64,000 nt of DNA from Zizania palustris (GCA_019279435.1 JAAALK010000286.1:32611712-32675711), one strand, 5' to 3'. Counted from the stretch's first letter, positions 1-12,610 are shown. The notes: generated by a model from the letters alone, not told the origin. Translations and numbers: made by a program.

Positions 1-161
1 TTGTTAATTTATTAGAATAGAACCATCAGGAGTTGAAGTATAGGGAGAAACTGCTTAGAGGGGCTAAGAAGAGGATAGATGAGCTTGAGAGTGAGCTTGC
101 CATGGCAAATGGCAAGATTGAGAGTCTGTCTTCTTCCCCTTGCTTGGGTGATAGTGGTGAG

Positions 162-960
162 CAGTGTTCTAAAACGCGGCTCTAGGCGCCCGCCTAGGCG
201 GCAAAAGGCGCTGGGCGCCAGCCCACCGCCGCGCGGAGGCTGGCTGGGCGGGTGGGGGCGCCTAGGCGGGTCAACCGCGGCCTAGGCGGTTGACCGTGGC
301 GCCTAGGCGGCCCGGAACCGGCGGCGGAAGGGGAGCAGGTAGCCAGATCCGGCGAGAGGAAGGAGGCAAGCGGCCAGATCCGGCGACCGGCGACGCGCAT
401 GCGGCCAGATCCGGCGACCGGCGGCGCTCGCGCGGCCAGATCCGGCGACCGGCGGCACGCACGCGGCCAGATCCGGTGGCGGGAGGGAAGTAGGCGGCGG
501 TGGGAGGGGAGCAGGCCGCCAGATCCGGCGGCGGGAGGGGAGCCGGCGGCCACTCCTCCTCACGGCGAGTCCTGCACCGCAGTAGCCGCCACCTTGCTGC
601 TTCACCACCAAGGCATAAACCGGAGGGGAAGACTGAAGAGAGGGGAGGGGAAAACTGAACAGAGGGGAGGGGAAGCGCCTGGAGCTGGAGCAGCAAAGTT
701 TCTTGGCCTCCTGGAAGAAAAGTCGTGGAGGGGAGGGGAGGGGACAGCTGCTGTCTGGTGTGGGAAGAAGAAAAGGCAGGTGTGGGAAGAAGAAAAGGCA
801 GGTGTGGGAAGAAGAAAAGTTGTCTGGGAACTAGCAAAATGAAGTGGGAACTAGCAAAATGAAGTGGGACCTAGGCGCCGCCTAGGCGCCGCCTAGGCGC
901 CCCTAGGCGCTAGGCGGCGGGTCACCGCCCGACTAGCGCCTAGCGCCTTTTATAACACTG
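162..960. mobile_element. Non-autonomous hAT transposon (799 bp) with 8-bp target duplication
   Basis: Terminal inverted repeats read CAGTGTTCTAAAA at the left end and CAGTGTTATAAAA when the right end is reverse-complemented. The flanks carry a perfect 8-bp duplication GTGGTGAG at 154-161 and 961-968. An 8-bp duplication with CAG...CTG termini is the signature of the hAT superfamily. Copia-C has one uninterrupted gag at the matching place, which confirms that this is an insertion. Beyond the TIRs both ends carry TAGGCG/CGCCTA repeats that extend the inverted pairing. The interior is very GC-rich, has a 31-bp tandem repeat and encodes no recognisable transposase, so it would depend on an hAT transposase supplied elsewhere. 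Confidence 0.9.
371..480. repeat. 31-bp GC-rich tandem repeat inside the hAT element
   Basis: The motif CGGCCAGATCCGGCG recurs at 371, 402, 433 and 464, an exact 31-bp period, with the last unit diverging after about 476. A looser version of the CCAGATCCGGCG core also appears near 340-356 and 510-525. It gives several open frames on both strands, all artefacts of the repeat. Confidence 0.85.
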
Positions 961-2252
961 GTGGTGAGTGCCCTAACTGTGAGGTGTTGTTGTGTGACCT
1001 GACGACTCTTAAGTCCAGGTACACAGAGAGAGTAGATGAGAGAGATGCTTTGGCCACTGAGCTTGAAAGCATTCAGTAGGAGCTAAAAGATGCTCATGCC
1101 ACTGTCGTCGCACCTTGTGTAGACTGCTCATCCCATTTAGCTAGTATAGCTGAGCTGAGAGCCAAGAGTGACGAGCAGTCGAGCGAGTTAGCTAGAGTGA
1201 TAGCTAAGTTGGAGCAGACTAAGCTAGAGCTTGAGACCTTGTCAGTTCCACCCACTGTTTGTGAGAACTGCTTGACCATTAGAATGGAGTTGATCAAGCT
1301 AAAAGCTGAGAAGTCTGTCGAAGTTGATAAAGAGTGTGAGATCTCTTTGTATCAGGTGGAGGTGTTAGCTTCCTTGAGAGAGGAGCTAGCTGATGTTCAG
1401 AATGAGAACTTTTACCTCCGTCAGATCCTGAGTTGGATTAGTGCCAGAGAGCCATAGATTGGCATGATGATCCAGCAGTTCAAGAGACAGGATGGGTTTG
1501 GGGTAGGTTACACATATACCAAGGCTGATTTTGAGAGTGCCATTAGCCGTGCAGTGGAGTGGAGTAAGATGACTCCCGAACAGAGATATCCCAAGACTCA
1601 CTCCACTGAGTCCTTTAAGGATAGTCAGCCCAAGGATGGAGTGTTCCAAGAGCAACCTAAAGCTCCACCTAAGAAGCAGATCTAGGTTCCAAAGCCTAAA
1701 ACTCTCCACACTTCTCTTGATTCTTTACCTGGACCCTCTCACACCAAAGATGCTACACCCAACACCACCAAGCCTAAGAATCCTAAGCCTCAACAACATA
1801 CCAAGAAGCCAACCTATCACTATGAGTTTTGTCAGAGAGACGGGCATCTTGAGGAGTTTTGGTTCAGGAGGAAGCGGGTTGAGCGAGCAAAGAGAGCTCG
1901 TGGTGGGCAGGAGCAGTTCTACCAGCAGGGTGGTAGACAGAGAGTTCCTCTACGTAGAGAGAGGCTAGAGGCTAGGCCACGTCGTGTAGGTGGTGGTAGA
2001 GGAGACGGTTTTCATGATCGTGCTCCGGAGGGTGGTTTCTGTTCTGGCAGAGTTCCAGATCGTTATGGATACGGTTCTGGACCTCGTGACCGTGATTTTA
2101 GGAAAAACAGAGGACCGCGCTTTGAGCCGTATTTTGGTCCCGACTCATATGATTCCTTCTGGTTTCCTACTTACGAGCAGATGGGTCGACACTGGTTTAG
2201 TACTTTTGCTAGATCTAGTGGTTGACCATTTGCTCCCACTCATGACCATTGA

Positions 2253-5200
2253 TCTTGCAGGATCGAGGACTGGAGGACGTATGGATCATGGATTCAGGAT
2301 GTTCTCGCCATATGACGGGACACCGCAGATGGTTCTCCAGCCTCACTCCCCCAAGCTCCAAGGAATACATAACTTTCAGTAACAGTGGTCAAGGGAAGTT
2401 ACAAGGTATTGGGTCGATTCGTATATCTGATTATTTTTCTTTGAAGAATGTTGCTTTAGTTGGAAATCTGGACTTTAATCTAATTTCTGTTTCGCAACTT
2501 CTTGAGGATGGTTTAGAAGTGTGCTTTAAGAAGGGCATGTCGTCTGTTGTTGATTCTAGAGGATCTTTAGTTTGCCGGATCTTACCTTTCGGTAAGGTTT
2601 TCGTATTGATTTCTCTAGTTCTTCTGGCCCTTCTCGCTGTCTAATGGTCGGATCCTCCTCTGAGCTATGGAAGTGGCATAGAAGGTTAGGCCATTTGAGC
2701 TTTGATCTACTTGTTAGATTGAGTTCTATGGATCTTATCCGAGGATTGCCTAAGCTTAAGATGGAGAAGGATCTAGTTTGACATCCCTGTCGTCATGGGA
2801 AAATGGTTGCCGCTTCTCACGCACCTGTGACTCAGGTGATGACTTCGTACCCGGGAGAGCTGTTGCACATGGACACAGTAGGTCCAGCTCGAGTATGCTC
2901 AGTCGGTGGGAAGTGGTACGCCCTTGTAATAGTTGACGATTTTTCTCGATTCTCATGGGTTTACTTTCTAGAGTCTAAGGATGAGACTTTTCAGTATGTT
3001 CATGACCTGATTTTGAAGCTGAAGAACGAGAACAATGGTTTGATGTGAGCAATTCGTTCGGACAACGGATCTGAGTTTAAGAACTCTTAGTTCGTCAGTT
3101 TTTGTAGTGATCAGGGTCTTGATCATCAGTTCTCTGCTCCTTACACACACCCACAGAACGGCGTTGTGGAACGAAAGAACCGCACGCTTGTCGAGATGGC
3201 CAGGATGATGCTTGATGAGCATAGGATTCCTAGGCGTTTTTGGGCTGAAGCAATGAACACAGCTTGTTATCTTGCCAATCACATTTTCCTTAGAGCTTAC
3301 TTAGGTAAGACGTCATATGAGTTGTGTTTTGGTAGACAGCCCAAGGTGAGTCACTTGCGAGCTTTTGGGTGCAAGTGCTTTATGCTTAAGAAGGGAGGGC
3401 ATTTGGACAAGTTTGAGTCTCGTTGTTGGGATGGAGTGTTTCTAGGTTATGCTTTGCATTCACGAGGTTTTCATGTTTGGAACCTAGACTCCCAGATGCT
3501 TGTCGAGACTTGTGAGGTTTCCTTTGATGAGTCTTTGCCCTCGCCAACTCCTTCTTTTGAGCTTTCTGGAGATAATGAGCTTGGAGAGTTCATCTTCGAG
3601 GAAGATGATGACCCTCCTGCTGATGATGAGGGTGGGCCCTCTGCACCACCTGCAGACCCCACACCTTTGAGACTTCGACTGAGGATGAGGATGGACCTCT
3701 AATTACTCCTTCTACTTCGATCGAGCCTCCTTAGCCGAGTCCGGAGGTGCCAGGTGTTGACTCCGGTGAGATGACTTCTCAGCCGAGTCCAGAGGAGCTA
3801 GTTGCTGACTCTGGTGAGGTGACTTCAGATCACCTAGGATCCCGAGCAGTTCAGCGTGATCACCCTTCAGAGCTCATCATTGGTGATCTTACGAAGAGAT
3901 CCTTACGTTCCTCAGCTGGTTCACTTGCTATGTTTGCTGAGTCTGCTTTTGTTGCTACTTTTGAGCCCCGAGACATTTCTCATGCTCTTTCTGATTCAAA
4001 TTGGATAAATGTCATGCAAGAAGAGCTTGAAAACTTTGTTCGCAATCGGGTTTGGAGACTAGTTGAGCTGCCACTTGGATGCAACGCCATATGCACCAAA
4101 TGGGTGTTTAAGAACAAACAAGGAGAAGATGGTGTTGTGGTGCGCAACAAAGCTCGATTAGTGGCACAGGGTTTCTGTCAAAAAGAAGGTATTGACTTTG
4201 AGGAGACCTTCGCCCCTATTGCTTGCCTTGAGTCCATTCGTATTATTTTAGCCTTTGCTGCTTCAAAAGTTTTTAAGCTTCATCAAATGGATGTCAAGAG
4301 TGCTTTTCTAAACGGGTATATAGAGGAGGAGGTTTATGTTAAGCAACCCCCCGGTTTCAAGAATCCTAAATTTCCACGACATGTTTACAAGTTGCAGAAG
4401 GCTTTATATGGTCTGAAGCAGGCCCCCAGGGCATGGTATGATCGCCTGAATCAGTTCTTGTTGTGGAAAGGTTTTGTGATGGATTTTGTGGACAAGACTC
4501 TTTTCTTGCTTAGAGATGGCGCGGACATATTGGTTGCTCAGATTTATGTGGATGACATTATTTTTGGTGGTTCTACTAATGAGCTTGTTTTCAAGTTTTC
4601 TGAGCAGATGCATAGCGAGTTTTAAATGAGTCTCATGGGAGAACTCAAGTACTTTTTAGGGCTCCAGATCAAGCAGACCAGGGACGGCATTTTCATCCAC
4701 CAGGGTAAGTACACACGGGACATGCTAAAGAAATTTGATTTTGGTGGAGAGCTAAAGCCACAGATGACCTCAATGGGCACATCTAGAGGTCTGGACAAGG
4801 ATGAGAACAGCGTCAAGGTAAATGAGAGAGAGTATCTAGGGATGATCGGTTCGCTACTATACTTGACTGCGACGAGACCGGACATTTAGTTTGTCGTGGG
4901 TGTGTTTGCGCGTTTTCAGTCCTCGCCACGCGCATCTCACCGGCAGGCTGTGAAGCGTATTTTCAGGTATCTTACTTATGCTCTTGATTTAGGTCTCTAT
5001 TATTCTGCATCATCGTCTCTTGATTTAGCTGGTTTTTTGGACGCTGATTTTGGTGGGTGTCGGCTATATCGCAAGTCTACTTCCGGTACTTGCCAGCTTC
5101 TTGGTTCTTCACTTGTTTCATGGTCTTTTCGAAAACAATCTGGAGTTGTGCTTTCTACTACTGAGGCTGAGTATGTAGCTGCTTCTAGCTGCTGTTCTCA

Positions 5201-5494
5201 GTTGGTTTGGATGATTTCTACTTTGCGAGATTTTGGGTTGTTCTTCCCTTCAAGAGTTCCTTTGTTTTGTGATAGCACTAGTGCAATTAGTGTAGGGAAA
5301 ATCCATGTCTTCATTCTAAAACCAAGCATATTGATGTGCGCTTTCACTTTCTGAGGGATCAATATGAAAAAGGGGTCATTGATCTTATTCATGTTGATAC
5401 CCATCGGCAGTTGGCTGATATTTTTACTAAACCCCTAGATCAGTCTACTTTTGAGCGTTTACGAGGGGATTTGGGAGTTGTGTATCCTTTTTAG
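2253..5494 (+). pseudogene. Copia-1 pol remnant (protease, integrase, RT, RNase H)
   Basis: Broken copia polyprotein. In order: aspartic protease with WIMDSGCSRHMTG (about 2280), GAG-pre-integrase with KWHRRLGHLSFDLL (about 2670), integrase core with RSDNGSEF (about 3058) and QNGVVERKNRTL (about 3160), reverse transcriptase with KSAFLNGYIEEEVYV (about 4300) and the catalytic YVDD (about 4548), and RNase H ending in LADIFTKPLD before VVYPF and a TAG at 5492-5494. Stops replace sense codons at several points (near 2641, 2779, 3046, 3088, 3733, 4623, 4888) and frames shift repeatedly. The pol frame begins in -1 relative to gag, as in Copia-C. Confidence 0.9.
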
Positions 5495-6847
5495 GATACT
5501 TTGAGTCAGTTTTTTCTTTTCTTCTTTATTTTTTATTGAGTCTTTTTGTGTGTGTTCATATCATGCATAATCATCAATCACACTTTGAGCTTGCTTCTGT
5601 TATATGATTAATCTGCTTTACTTTCTCTAGCTAGTATATGTTTTTGATTACTTATCGATAATCATGTTCTGTTTCAGTTCACATGATATATCTGATATTT
5701 GTCATATGCATGGCTTTTATGTTTTAAAATTGAAAAATGATCCCATTGCTTCTGGTAACTAGCATGTGTAGGTTGAATGCTTTCGCTATCTTTTACATGC
5801 CTTGTAGCTAGATTCTTACTTAGATGCAGAATGCAACTTGGACATCTATATGCTTTAAATATGAAAAATGTGTTATAAAAATGATAAAAAATTCAGAAAA
5901 TTGAAAATTTTATACATTTTTATGATTATTAGAAAAGATCCAGGTGGGTTTGCTTTGTCGCATTGCATTGTTCTGGACTTCTTACCATAGCACTTCGGTA
6001 TGAACTAGGACAGTGAAATGTATGCCAAGACCAATGTCTTAAGCTTCTGATGGTCCAACTCTGGCCTAGGCTTGACTTGGTCGGTTAGCATAAGGTTTGA
6101 CATGCAAATAACCCCTAGCAGAAATGAAAAAGAAAAAAGAAAAAATCTGAGAAATTTAAAAAGATGACAAGCTTGCTGAAGCACTTTGATTTGGACAATG
6201 CTTATCTTGGTAAATATTAGTTAGCTTTTGCATCTCATGTTTTACCTTGCTTGTCAACTAGAAAATATGGTGATACTTTTGTTTTAAAAAAATCGAAAAA
6301 TGTGTGCTAACGACTCTCTTTAGATATCAACCATTGCACTGATCATGTCATGTATCTTAGACAGTATATCTTTTGCTATACCTGTTAGATGTTGTAATTG
6401 CAGTCAATCATATCTAAGAAGCATGCTTTTCACACTCCACCTGCACCCCATCTGCATTCATGGTATATTTTGAGGGGGAGCTGCATTTCAGGGGGAGTTT
6501 GTGTGTATGTCTTTTTAGAGTGTATTTAGTCTCACTTGATGAGTCCAATTGTCAACAAGGGGGAGAAATTTTGGAGTTTAGGGAACATTTTTAGCTTTCT
6601 CTGGAATTTATTTCAGGGAGAGTTACTTGTTGGTAATTCTGAGATTTGCACGTGTTTTTGAGTCTTTATTTTTGGTTAACCATAATGACCATTTCTTGCT
6701 TCTGTTTTGGCTTTTGGTTATTAGGGTTAAACTTTTATTTTCTTTTTTCTATTTTCTTTTGTCCTTGTTTTCCTGTTTCCACATGTTTTGCAGGTTCTGA
6801 AGATGAGCTGAAGAGGGTGTTGACAATGCACTCATCAAGGGGGAGAT
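5495..6847 (+). other. Copia-1 noncoding stretch between pol and the 3' LTR, with polypurine-tract array
   Basis: No coding potential. Two things stand out. First, a block around 5934-6130 is conserved in Copia-C (about 59797-60000) and in the differently LTR-bounded Copia-B (reverse strand, about 25885-26080). Second, GGGGGAG tracts recur near 6472, 6491 and 6557, with a variant near 6612, before the last one at about 6836-6845 directly upstream of the LTR, which is the likely primer tract for plus-strand DNA synthesis. This interval is where an env-like gene would lie in some SIRE elements; none is visible. Confidence 0.75.
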
Positions 6848-8532
6848 TGAGAAACCATGTTGAAGAATATGGTTTTGATATTCCAGATGTGATGAGTGAT
6901 TGTCAACGGAAGTCAAAGGAAGGAAGATATAAAGACCTGTCGAGTCTGAGGCGCGTGTGACTCAGGTACACGGGCAGTGAGTGACAGCCGGGCAGAGGAG
7001 CCGCGGTGTCGGGCTGGCCCAATCCGGGTACATGGCTAGGAGCGGCAGAGGATCCACCGGTCTGTTGACTGGGTTTGACTCAGGTACATGGGCGGCGAGC
7101 GATTGCCGGGCTGAGGAAGCTGCGGGGTCGGGTCGGCCCAATCCGGGTACCCGGTGCGGAGACGGTGGACGCTTTGTCAGTTTCGGCGCAAAACTAACAA
7201 TCTATGATTAATTCATTTTTAGGGTATTAATATTTAGTTTTTAAGTTTAGACTATTTTTATTTGAGTCAGGTGATTTTTCTAAGAATATTTTAGTAATTT
7301 TCGGAATTTTTTTAGAGTCAGTTTAATTTACCCTAGGGGTAAATTAGTCTTTTTATGTATTAGAGTCGCCTATAAATAGGCCCCTATCCCCCTAGGGATA
7401 GATGACTGTTTTCTAATAGATCAATCTACTACAGTCCAATCGTTCTCGGTTTTTGGTTCCCATCTTCCACCGAAAAAATTTTCGCTTTCTTTTCACGATG
7501 TTTTTTTGCCGGCGTTTCTATCTCTCGGTTTTCGCGTGGGAACTTCGGCACGCACGGAGTGCTGTGCAGCGGCAGCCGGCCGGGTGACTAGTCTTCGCGT
7601 GCTGTTGCTTTCGGCGAAAAAGTTTATCACGCCAGCGCTTGCGTGTTTGATTTGCTCACGGCAGCACGTGAGTCCACGCCGGCCACACACACGGCAGCCA
7701 ATCTCAACAGTCCTTGCGCACATCCCGGAACAGAGAAGAAGCTGTGAGCGACAGCGCCTTGATGCTTGGCGGGTCCCATGGCGCGTCCTCCTTCATGTTC
7801 TCTGCTCCACGCAGAAATCCTGGCGCTGGAGATTTTTCTTCGCGCACTGCAGTCCACGCGCCAACAGCCTTTCGGCGGTCAGCAGTAGGCGCACGGGAGC
7901 GGGCCCCACGGTTCCGGTGAAGTTGTTTTTTTTAAGCAGGAACAATGACGCCCGGGTTTTTTTATTATGCAGGTAAATTTCAATCTGTTAGTTTTAATCT
8001 ACTATTTTTAGGCAGATAAATTTTATAAATAATCATCTATTAATAAATTAGCTAAAAATCTATTTCGAAATTTCATTGTTTTTTTAATCTATCAAATTTT
8101 TATTAGTTATCTCGTATTATTTTTATTTGTTTAATCTGCTCACATAAAAAGAAAAGAAAAATTTATTAGTCGTAGTTATATTTTTAGTCTAGTTTTTACC
8201 TGTAATATTTTCGGTTTAATTATGAATTAATTTTAATGATTCATGTTTTATTCATTTAATTATTATTTTATTTCTAGACTGAAATATTAATATCTCGTGA
8301 TTTATCTAGGTGTTTTTATTTACTGCAGTAGTTTTATTTAGTTTATCTTTTAATATCATTTAGATTAAGATACCAATCATTTTTAGGTTAGACAATTTTA
8401 ATTCCAGTAATTTGCTTCGCTAATATTATTTGTCTAGCTAAGTTCTTTTGGGTGTTGGGATTAGATTATAATTTAGAAAGAAATTTTTAGGCGCCCATTC
8501 ACCCCCCTCTGGTCGCTACTTTCGGTCCTACA
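6848..8532 (+). repeat. Copia-1 3' LTR (1,685 bp)
   Basis: Starts TGAGAAACCATG directly after the polypurine tract and ends GGTCCTACA, matching the ends of the Copia-C LTRs. A TATAAATAGG box lies at 7371-7380 inside a GCC...GGC context shared with Copia-C. The U5 end carries the same GGCGCCCATTCACCCCC block found in Copia-C. The 5' LTR is off the window, so the pair cannot be compared for dating. Confidence 0.88.
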
Positions 8533-11102
8533 GGAGGTCCAATGCTCCGGCTGCAACCTTTGCTAGAATGTCTGCAAGTTGATTATCTGCTCGAGGGATA
8601 CTTTGAACATAAAATCCTTTGAATATTGCTTCTGTTTTGCGGATTTCTTCTCGATACTTTGCCAGATGTGGGTTCCTTGCTTGAAAGCTTATGTCAACAT
8701 GCCATGCGATGACTTGAGAATCTATTTTAATTATTATCCTTGCTGCTTCAAGTGCCTTTGCCTTTCGGAGGCCTAGCAGGATTCCTTCGTACTCTACGAT
8801 ATTATTGGTGGTCTTAAAGTTAAGCCTCGTAGAATACATGGTCTTTTGCCCTGACGGCGATATTATTACAGCTCCAGCTCCGGCACCGGATGCCTGATAA
8901 GCTCCGTCAGAAAAAAAATTGTCCATAGACCTTCGGAGGGCTCTTTCGTAGCCCAAACTGCAGATGGAGTCCACTCTGCTACGAAGTCAGCTATGATCTG
9001 GGATTTGATAGTTGTTCTCGTCGTGAAGGAAATACCAAAGGGGCTAGCTCGACAGCCTATTTTCCGATCCTACCCGTAGAATCTTTGCTCCGAATCATAT
9101 CACCAAGAGGATATGAGGTAGGAACGATTAGGTTATGTGTTAGAAAGTATTGTCTTAGCTTCCGCGAGGCCATTACTAAAGTATAAGCAAATTTCTCGAG
9201 CTTGGAGTATCTTGTCTTTGCTCCCAACAAAGCTTCTAAAATGAAATAAACTGGCTCTTCTGGCACTCCGGCGTCTAGTTGAAACTTCTGGACCCTTTTA
9301 GAGCTTTGAAAATTGGAGGGCTTCGTTCGGCTGATCTGGTCAGGAATCTGCTGAGAGCTGCGAGCCGTCCTGTTAGCTTCTGGACTTGCTTCAAATTTTC
9401 TGGTGGAGCCATTCTTTGCAATGCACTTATTTGCATTGGGCTAGCTTCGATTCCCCTACTCGAAACTAAGTACCCTAGCAGTTTTCCTGCTTGTGCCCTG
9501 AATATACATTTTTTAGGGTTGAGGCGGACTCCACATGCAAGGAGGCTCTCAAATGTTTCAGCTAAGTCTAGACTATGCTGGTGCTTTACAACACTCTTTA
9601 TTACAATGTCATCCATATAGGCTTCGACATTTTGGCCTATTTGGTGACCTAGAGCCTTAGCTATCAAATGTGAGAATGTGGCTCCGGCATTCCGCAAGCC
9701 AAAAGGCATTCTTACATAACAAAATACTCCGGATGGGGTTATGAAATTTGTCTTGGCTTCGTCTTCGCGCTTTAGCCAGACTTGATGATAACCGGAGTAA
9801 GCATCGAGGAAACTCAATAATTCGGAGCCAACCGTAGAATCCACCAGCTGGTCTATTCGGGGCATAGGGTAGGGGTCTCGCGGGCATGCTTTATTTAATG
9901 ATGTAAAATCGATGCACTTGCGCCATTTGTCGGAGCCCTTTTTCCTGACAAAAAAGGGTTAGCCAACCACTCCGTGTGGGCTACTTCCTTGATGATGCCA
10001 GCCCTTAACAATTTTTCCACTTCTATCTTGGCGAGGTCTGCCCTCTCTGCAGACAGCTTACGGAGCCCCTGGCGTACTGTCCTAGCCTTCGGGTTGACAA
10101 GCAGGCTATGCTCGATGATACTCCGGTCAACCCCGTGATGTCTTCGTCAGTCTAGGCAAAGATGTCCAAATTTTGCTTTACTACTTCTTCCAACGAGGCA
10201 GCTATCTCCGGAGATAGCTCCTTGCCGAACTGTATTGGGTACTCTTTGCCATCCTTCAAAATTATTTTTGTGACGACATCACCTTCCGGGCTTGGCTTGA
10301 GGGAAAGGCCCTTCGAAGAGTTCGAAGACTCTAGAACCTCCTCGGTGTGCTCCATCACACTGTGTACTTGTCGAGGGTCCAACGGCTGGCCGTGACCATA
10401 CTCCGTTCTTCGGGCTACAGCTTGGTCTCCTGAAATAGTGAGAACTCCACCTTGCGTGGGCATCTTGAGACATAGATAGTTGTGATGTGCTATAGCCCCA
10501 AACTGGTTCAACATCCCCCGTCCGAAAATTGCGTTGTAGGAATATGGGGCGTCGACGACGTCGAAGATCACCTCTTCCACCCTGGCCAAGGGCCCCTCTC
10601 CAAAGGCAACCTCGAGGCCTATTTGGCCGAGGGCATCGAGAGGTAGACCTGCGAAACCTTGAAGTGGCCGGGCCGCTAGAAGTAAATGCCTCTGAGGTAT
10701 GCACATCTGATCGAAGGCCTGGACAAAAAGTATGTCTGCGGAGCTCCCGCCGTCCACCAGGATCCTTCGAACTTCCACCCCAGCTATATCTGCTGAAATG
10801 ACCAAGGGGTTAGCATGGGGGAACTTCACCCCCGCAGCATCATTGGCAGTAAAGGAAATAGGTACATGAGACCATTCGAGCATTCCCTCCACGGAATTCG
10901 AGGTCCCTATGTGTCCTACTTCGCGGACGTATTCTCGCCGCTGCCTCTTGGACATGTTATCGAGGGTTCCCCCTCCGGAGATGGGCAGGACCACTCGCTT
11001 GCTGCGGTCTTGGGGGTCTTCCTGCTTCGGTGGTGGCATAATGTTGGCCACCGGTAGCTGCATGGGGGCTTCGGGGGCACCGGCTCGGGCCACGATTTGC
11101 AC
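8533..11102 (-). pseudogene. Tat-1 protease-RT-RNase H remnant
   Basis: In order on the - strand: protease with RRILVDGGSSADIL (about 10770-10730), reverse transcriptase with FLDAYSGYHQVWL (about 9810) and the catalytic YMDDIVIKS (about 9620), the gypsy RNase H, and an added archaeal-type RNase H with FSDGAYQASGAGAG (about 8915-8870), broken off by Copia-1 at ALDL. The in-frame TAG at 9277-9275 sits at the start of RNase H, where relatives would have tryptophan; Tat-A has the same TAG at 48638-48636. Further breaks occur near 10155, 9960 and 9050. Such elements would use these enzymes to copy RNA into DNA inside particles. Confidence 0.88.
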
Positions 11103-12425
11103 AGGCTCCGACCGTTGCGCTGGAGGGGTTCGATCTAAAGTTCCTCGCCATGTACTTCATCCTAGGTATTCACCTCGAAGGGTTAATACCGCCTTACAAT
11201 CCTTCGTGCCATGGCTTCTATTCTCGCCATGCACGCAGTAGAAAAAGCTCTGGCGCCTGCTAGGTATTCTTTCTTGGGGCTTCGATGCTCCAGCCTTGAA
11301 GCCTTGCGCCTGCTGAAAGTTGGAAGGTGCCTTCGGAATGGAGGGTGCAATGTTCAATACCTCCGAGCGGAAGTGCTTCTTTCCCCTCCTGTGATCGTTG
11401 AAGCAATTGTCGTGAAGGGGTTGCGGAGAAGTTGAGGCTTCGGGCTCCGTCTTCACTTCCCGAAGGGCTGGTGCAGGTGTTGCGGCTCTTCGGAGACAGC
11501 CTTCCTCCGCCTTGGCATACTGTTCGAAGTATGCCATCAGCTGTGCCATAGATGACACTGGTTTCCGATGAATCTTGCTGAGGAGATCTGGGTTCAACAC
11601 CCCTTCGCGGGCGGCGTCGACTACCGAAGAGGTAGACAAGCCCTTGAACTGCGATTTGGTATGGGCGAAGCGCGTGAAGTATTCCCGAAGCGTCTCCCAT
11701 GCTCGCTGCTTCACCTGAAATAAGCTCCTCATTGACATCGGAGCCACAAAGGTACCTTCAAAGTTGCTTACAAACTTCCTCTTCAACTGATCCTAGGATT
11801 TGATTGATCCTGGCCTTAAAGACCAGAACCATCGGAGAGCCACACCTTCGAGAGCGAGGGGAAAACACTTCGCCATAGTGTTACGCACCCCTCTGCTTGC
11901 TTCTATCGCCAAGGCATATGAACGAGCGAATTATCCGGGGTCGGACCCACCGGAATACTTGTGCAACTTCGAGCCTTTGAACCTAGGATCGAAGGGCACC
12001 TTTTGCAAGTCCGAATGCAGTGGAGACTCATCATCGAAGGATGCGTTCTCAGCCTTCTCTGGGACTTGGACAGCTTCGGGAAGGTTGCGAGCACCACCGT
12101 CTTGGGGACCTTCTGGAGCCTGGGTGGAAGCTTAGGAGCGGAGGCGATCAGCGGCATCTTGCCTCCACCTAGCCACTTCCTCCTGAAGTCGCGCTACTTG
12201 AGTAGCCTTGTCCTTAGGAAGGTCTTCGTCCCCTTCGGAGGGGAGCTCTGGGTCTCGGGAACTGGCGTAATCAGTTTGGAGCACCGTAGGAGCAGCCTGA
12301 GGGCCTATGGGTGCTCGACGTCCAGCAACGCCTTCGGGGGTTGTTGGGACAGCTGAGGGTCCTGCTCCGTTGGTCCGAGGGGACCTTTGGGGAGGATCCG
12401 AGGCTAGGCTCCGCTTGGGAGGCAT
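11103..12425 (-). pseudogene. Tat-1 gag remnant
   Basis: Starts at ATG 12425 with MPPKRSLASDPPQRSPRT, closely matching the gag start of Tat-A at 62649, and has the same leader length (about 206 bp) after the LTR. It contains the retrotransposon gag core (KRKFVSNFEGTFVAPMS near 11780) and a Cys/His motif of the form C-x2-H with YCVHGENRSHGTKDC near 11240. An in-frame stop after RLRS near 12135, a frame change near 11960 and a stop near 11795 make it non-functional. Confidence 0.87.
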
Positions 12426-12610
12426 AGCGAATGAAAAAGAGGTCTGAAGACCGACGACTTTTATTGGTTTGGGAAGGCGAGGAAAGGCCTTCGAACTGCA
12501 CTAAGAAACCCCTTACCGAAGGGTGTGCGGAATCTTGAGACTCCGAAGCTCCCTCCGCAAGTGCTCTTCGAAGTGCAGTCAGCAGTAGAGAACTAGCTTT
12601 TAGAACTAGG

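Larger units (their letters stand above)
1..2252 (+). pseudogene. Copia-1 gag remnant (C-terminal half), split by an hAT insertion
   Basis: Structural nucleocapsid protein of a copia element, now broken. Bases 1-161 and 969-2252 match the C-terminal half of the Copia-C gag: a coiled-coil-rich middle with paired Cys-x2-Cys motifs (for example CENCLT near 1260), then a proline/lysine-rich tract, a degenerate second zinc knuckle (one Cys lost, near 1820-1865) and an arginine/glycine-rich tail. In-frame stops interrupt it (for example TAG near 1078 and 1456, and another at 1683), and an 799-bp hAT element splits it after base 161. The gag frame closes at TGA 2250-2252, at the same place as in Copia-C. 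Confidence 0.88.
1..8532 (+). mobile_element. Copia-1: decayed SIRE/Maximus-type Ty1-copia retrotransposon, 5' end off the window
   Basis: The order gag, protease, integrase, reverse transcriptase, RNase H, long noncoding stretch and LTR is that of a Ty1-copia element, and the two-zinc-knuckle gag plus the run of AGGGGGAG tracts before the LTR point to the SIRE/Maximus lineage. It aligns along its length with the complete Copia-C at 51584-62439; base 1 matches about 54718 there, so roughly 3.1 kb (5' LTR and first half of gag) are missing to the left. Many stops and frameshifts show it is dead. It ends in CCTACA at 8532 and is followed by GGAGG (8533-8537), the expected 5-bp target duplication; the partner copy is off the window. 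It sits inside the integrase-side pol of Tat-1, and itself carries an hAT element at 162-960. Confidence 0.93.

Noticed and set aside
194..842. Multiple overlapping ORFs in the hAT element
   Set aside because: Produced by the GC-rich 31-bp repeat on both strands; no transposase motif (no hAT dimerisation domain or zinc BED finger).
7506..7976. 156-codon ORF on the + strand in the Copia-1 LTR
   Set aside because: Located in the R/U5 part of the LTR, no recognisable domain, and not kept in the related Copia-C LTR.
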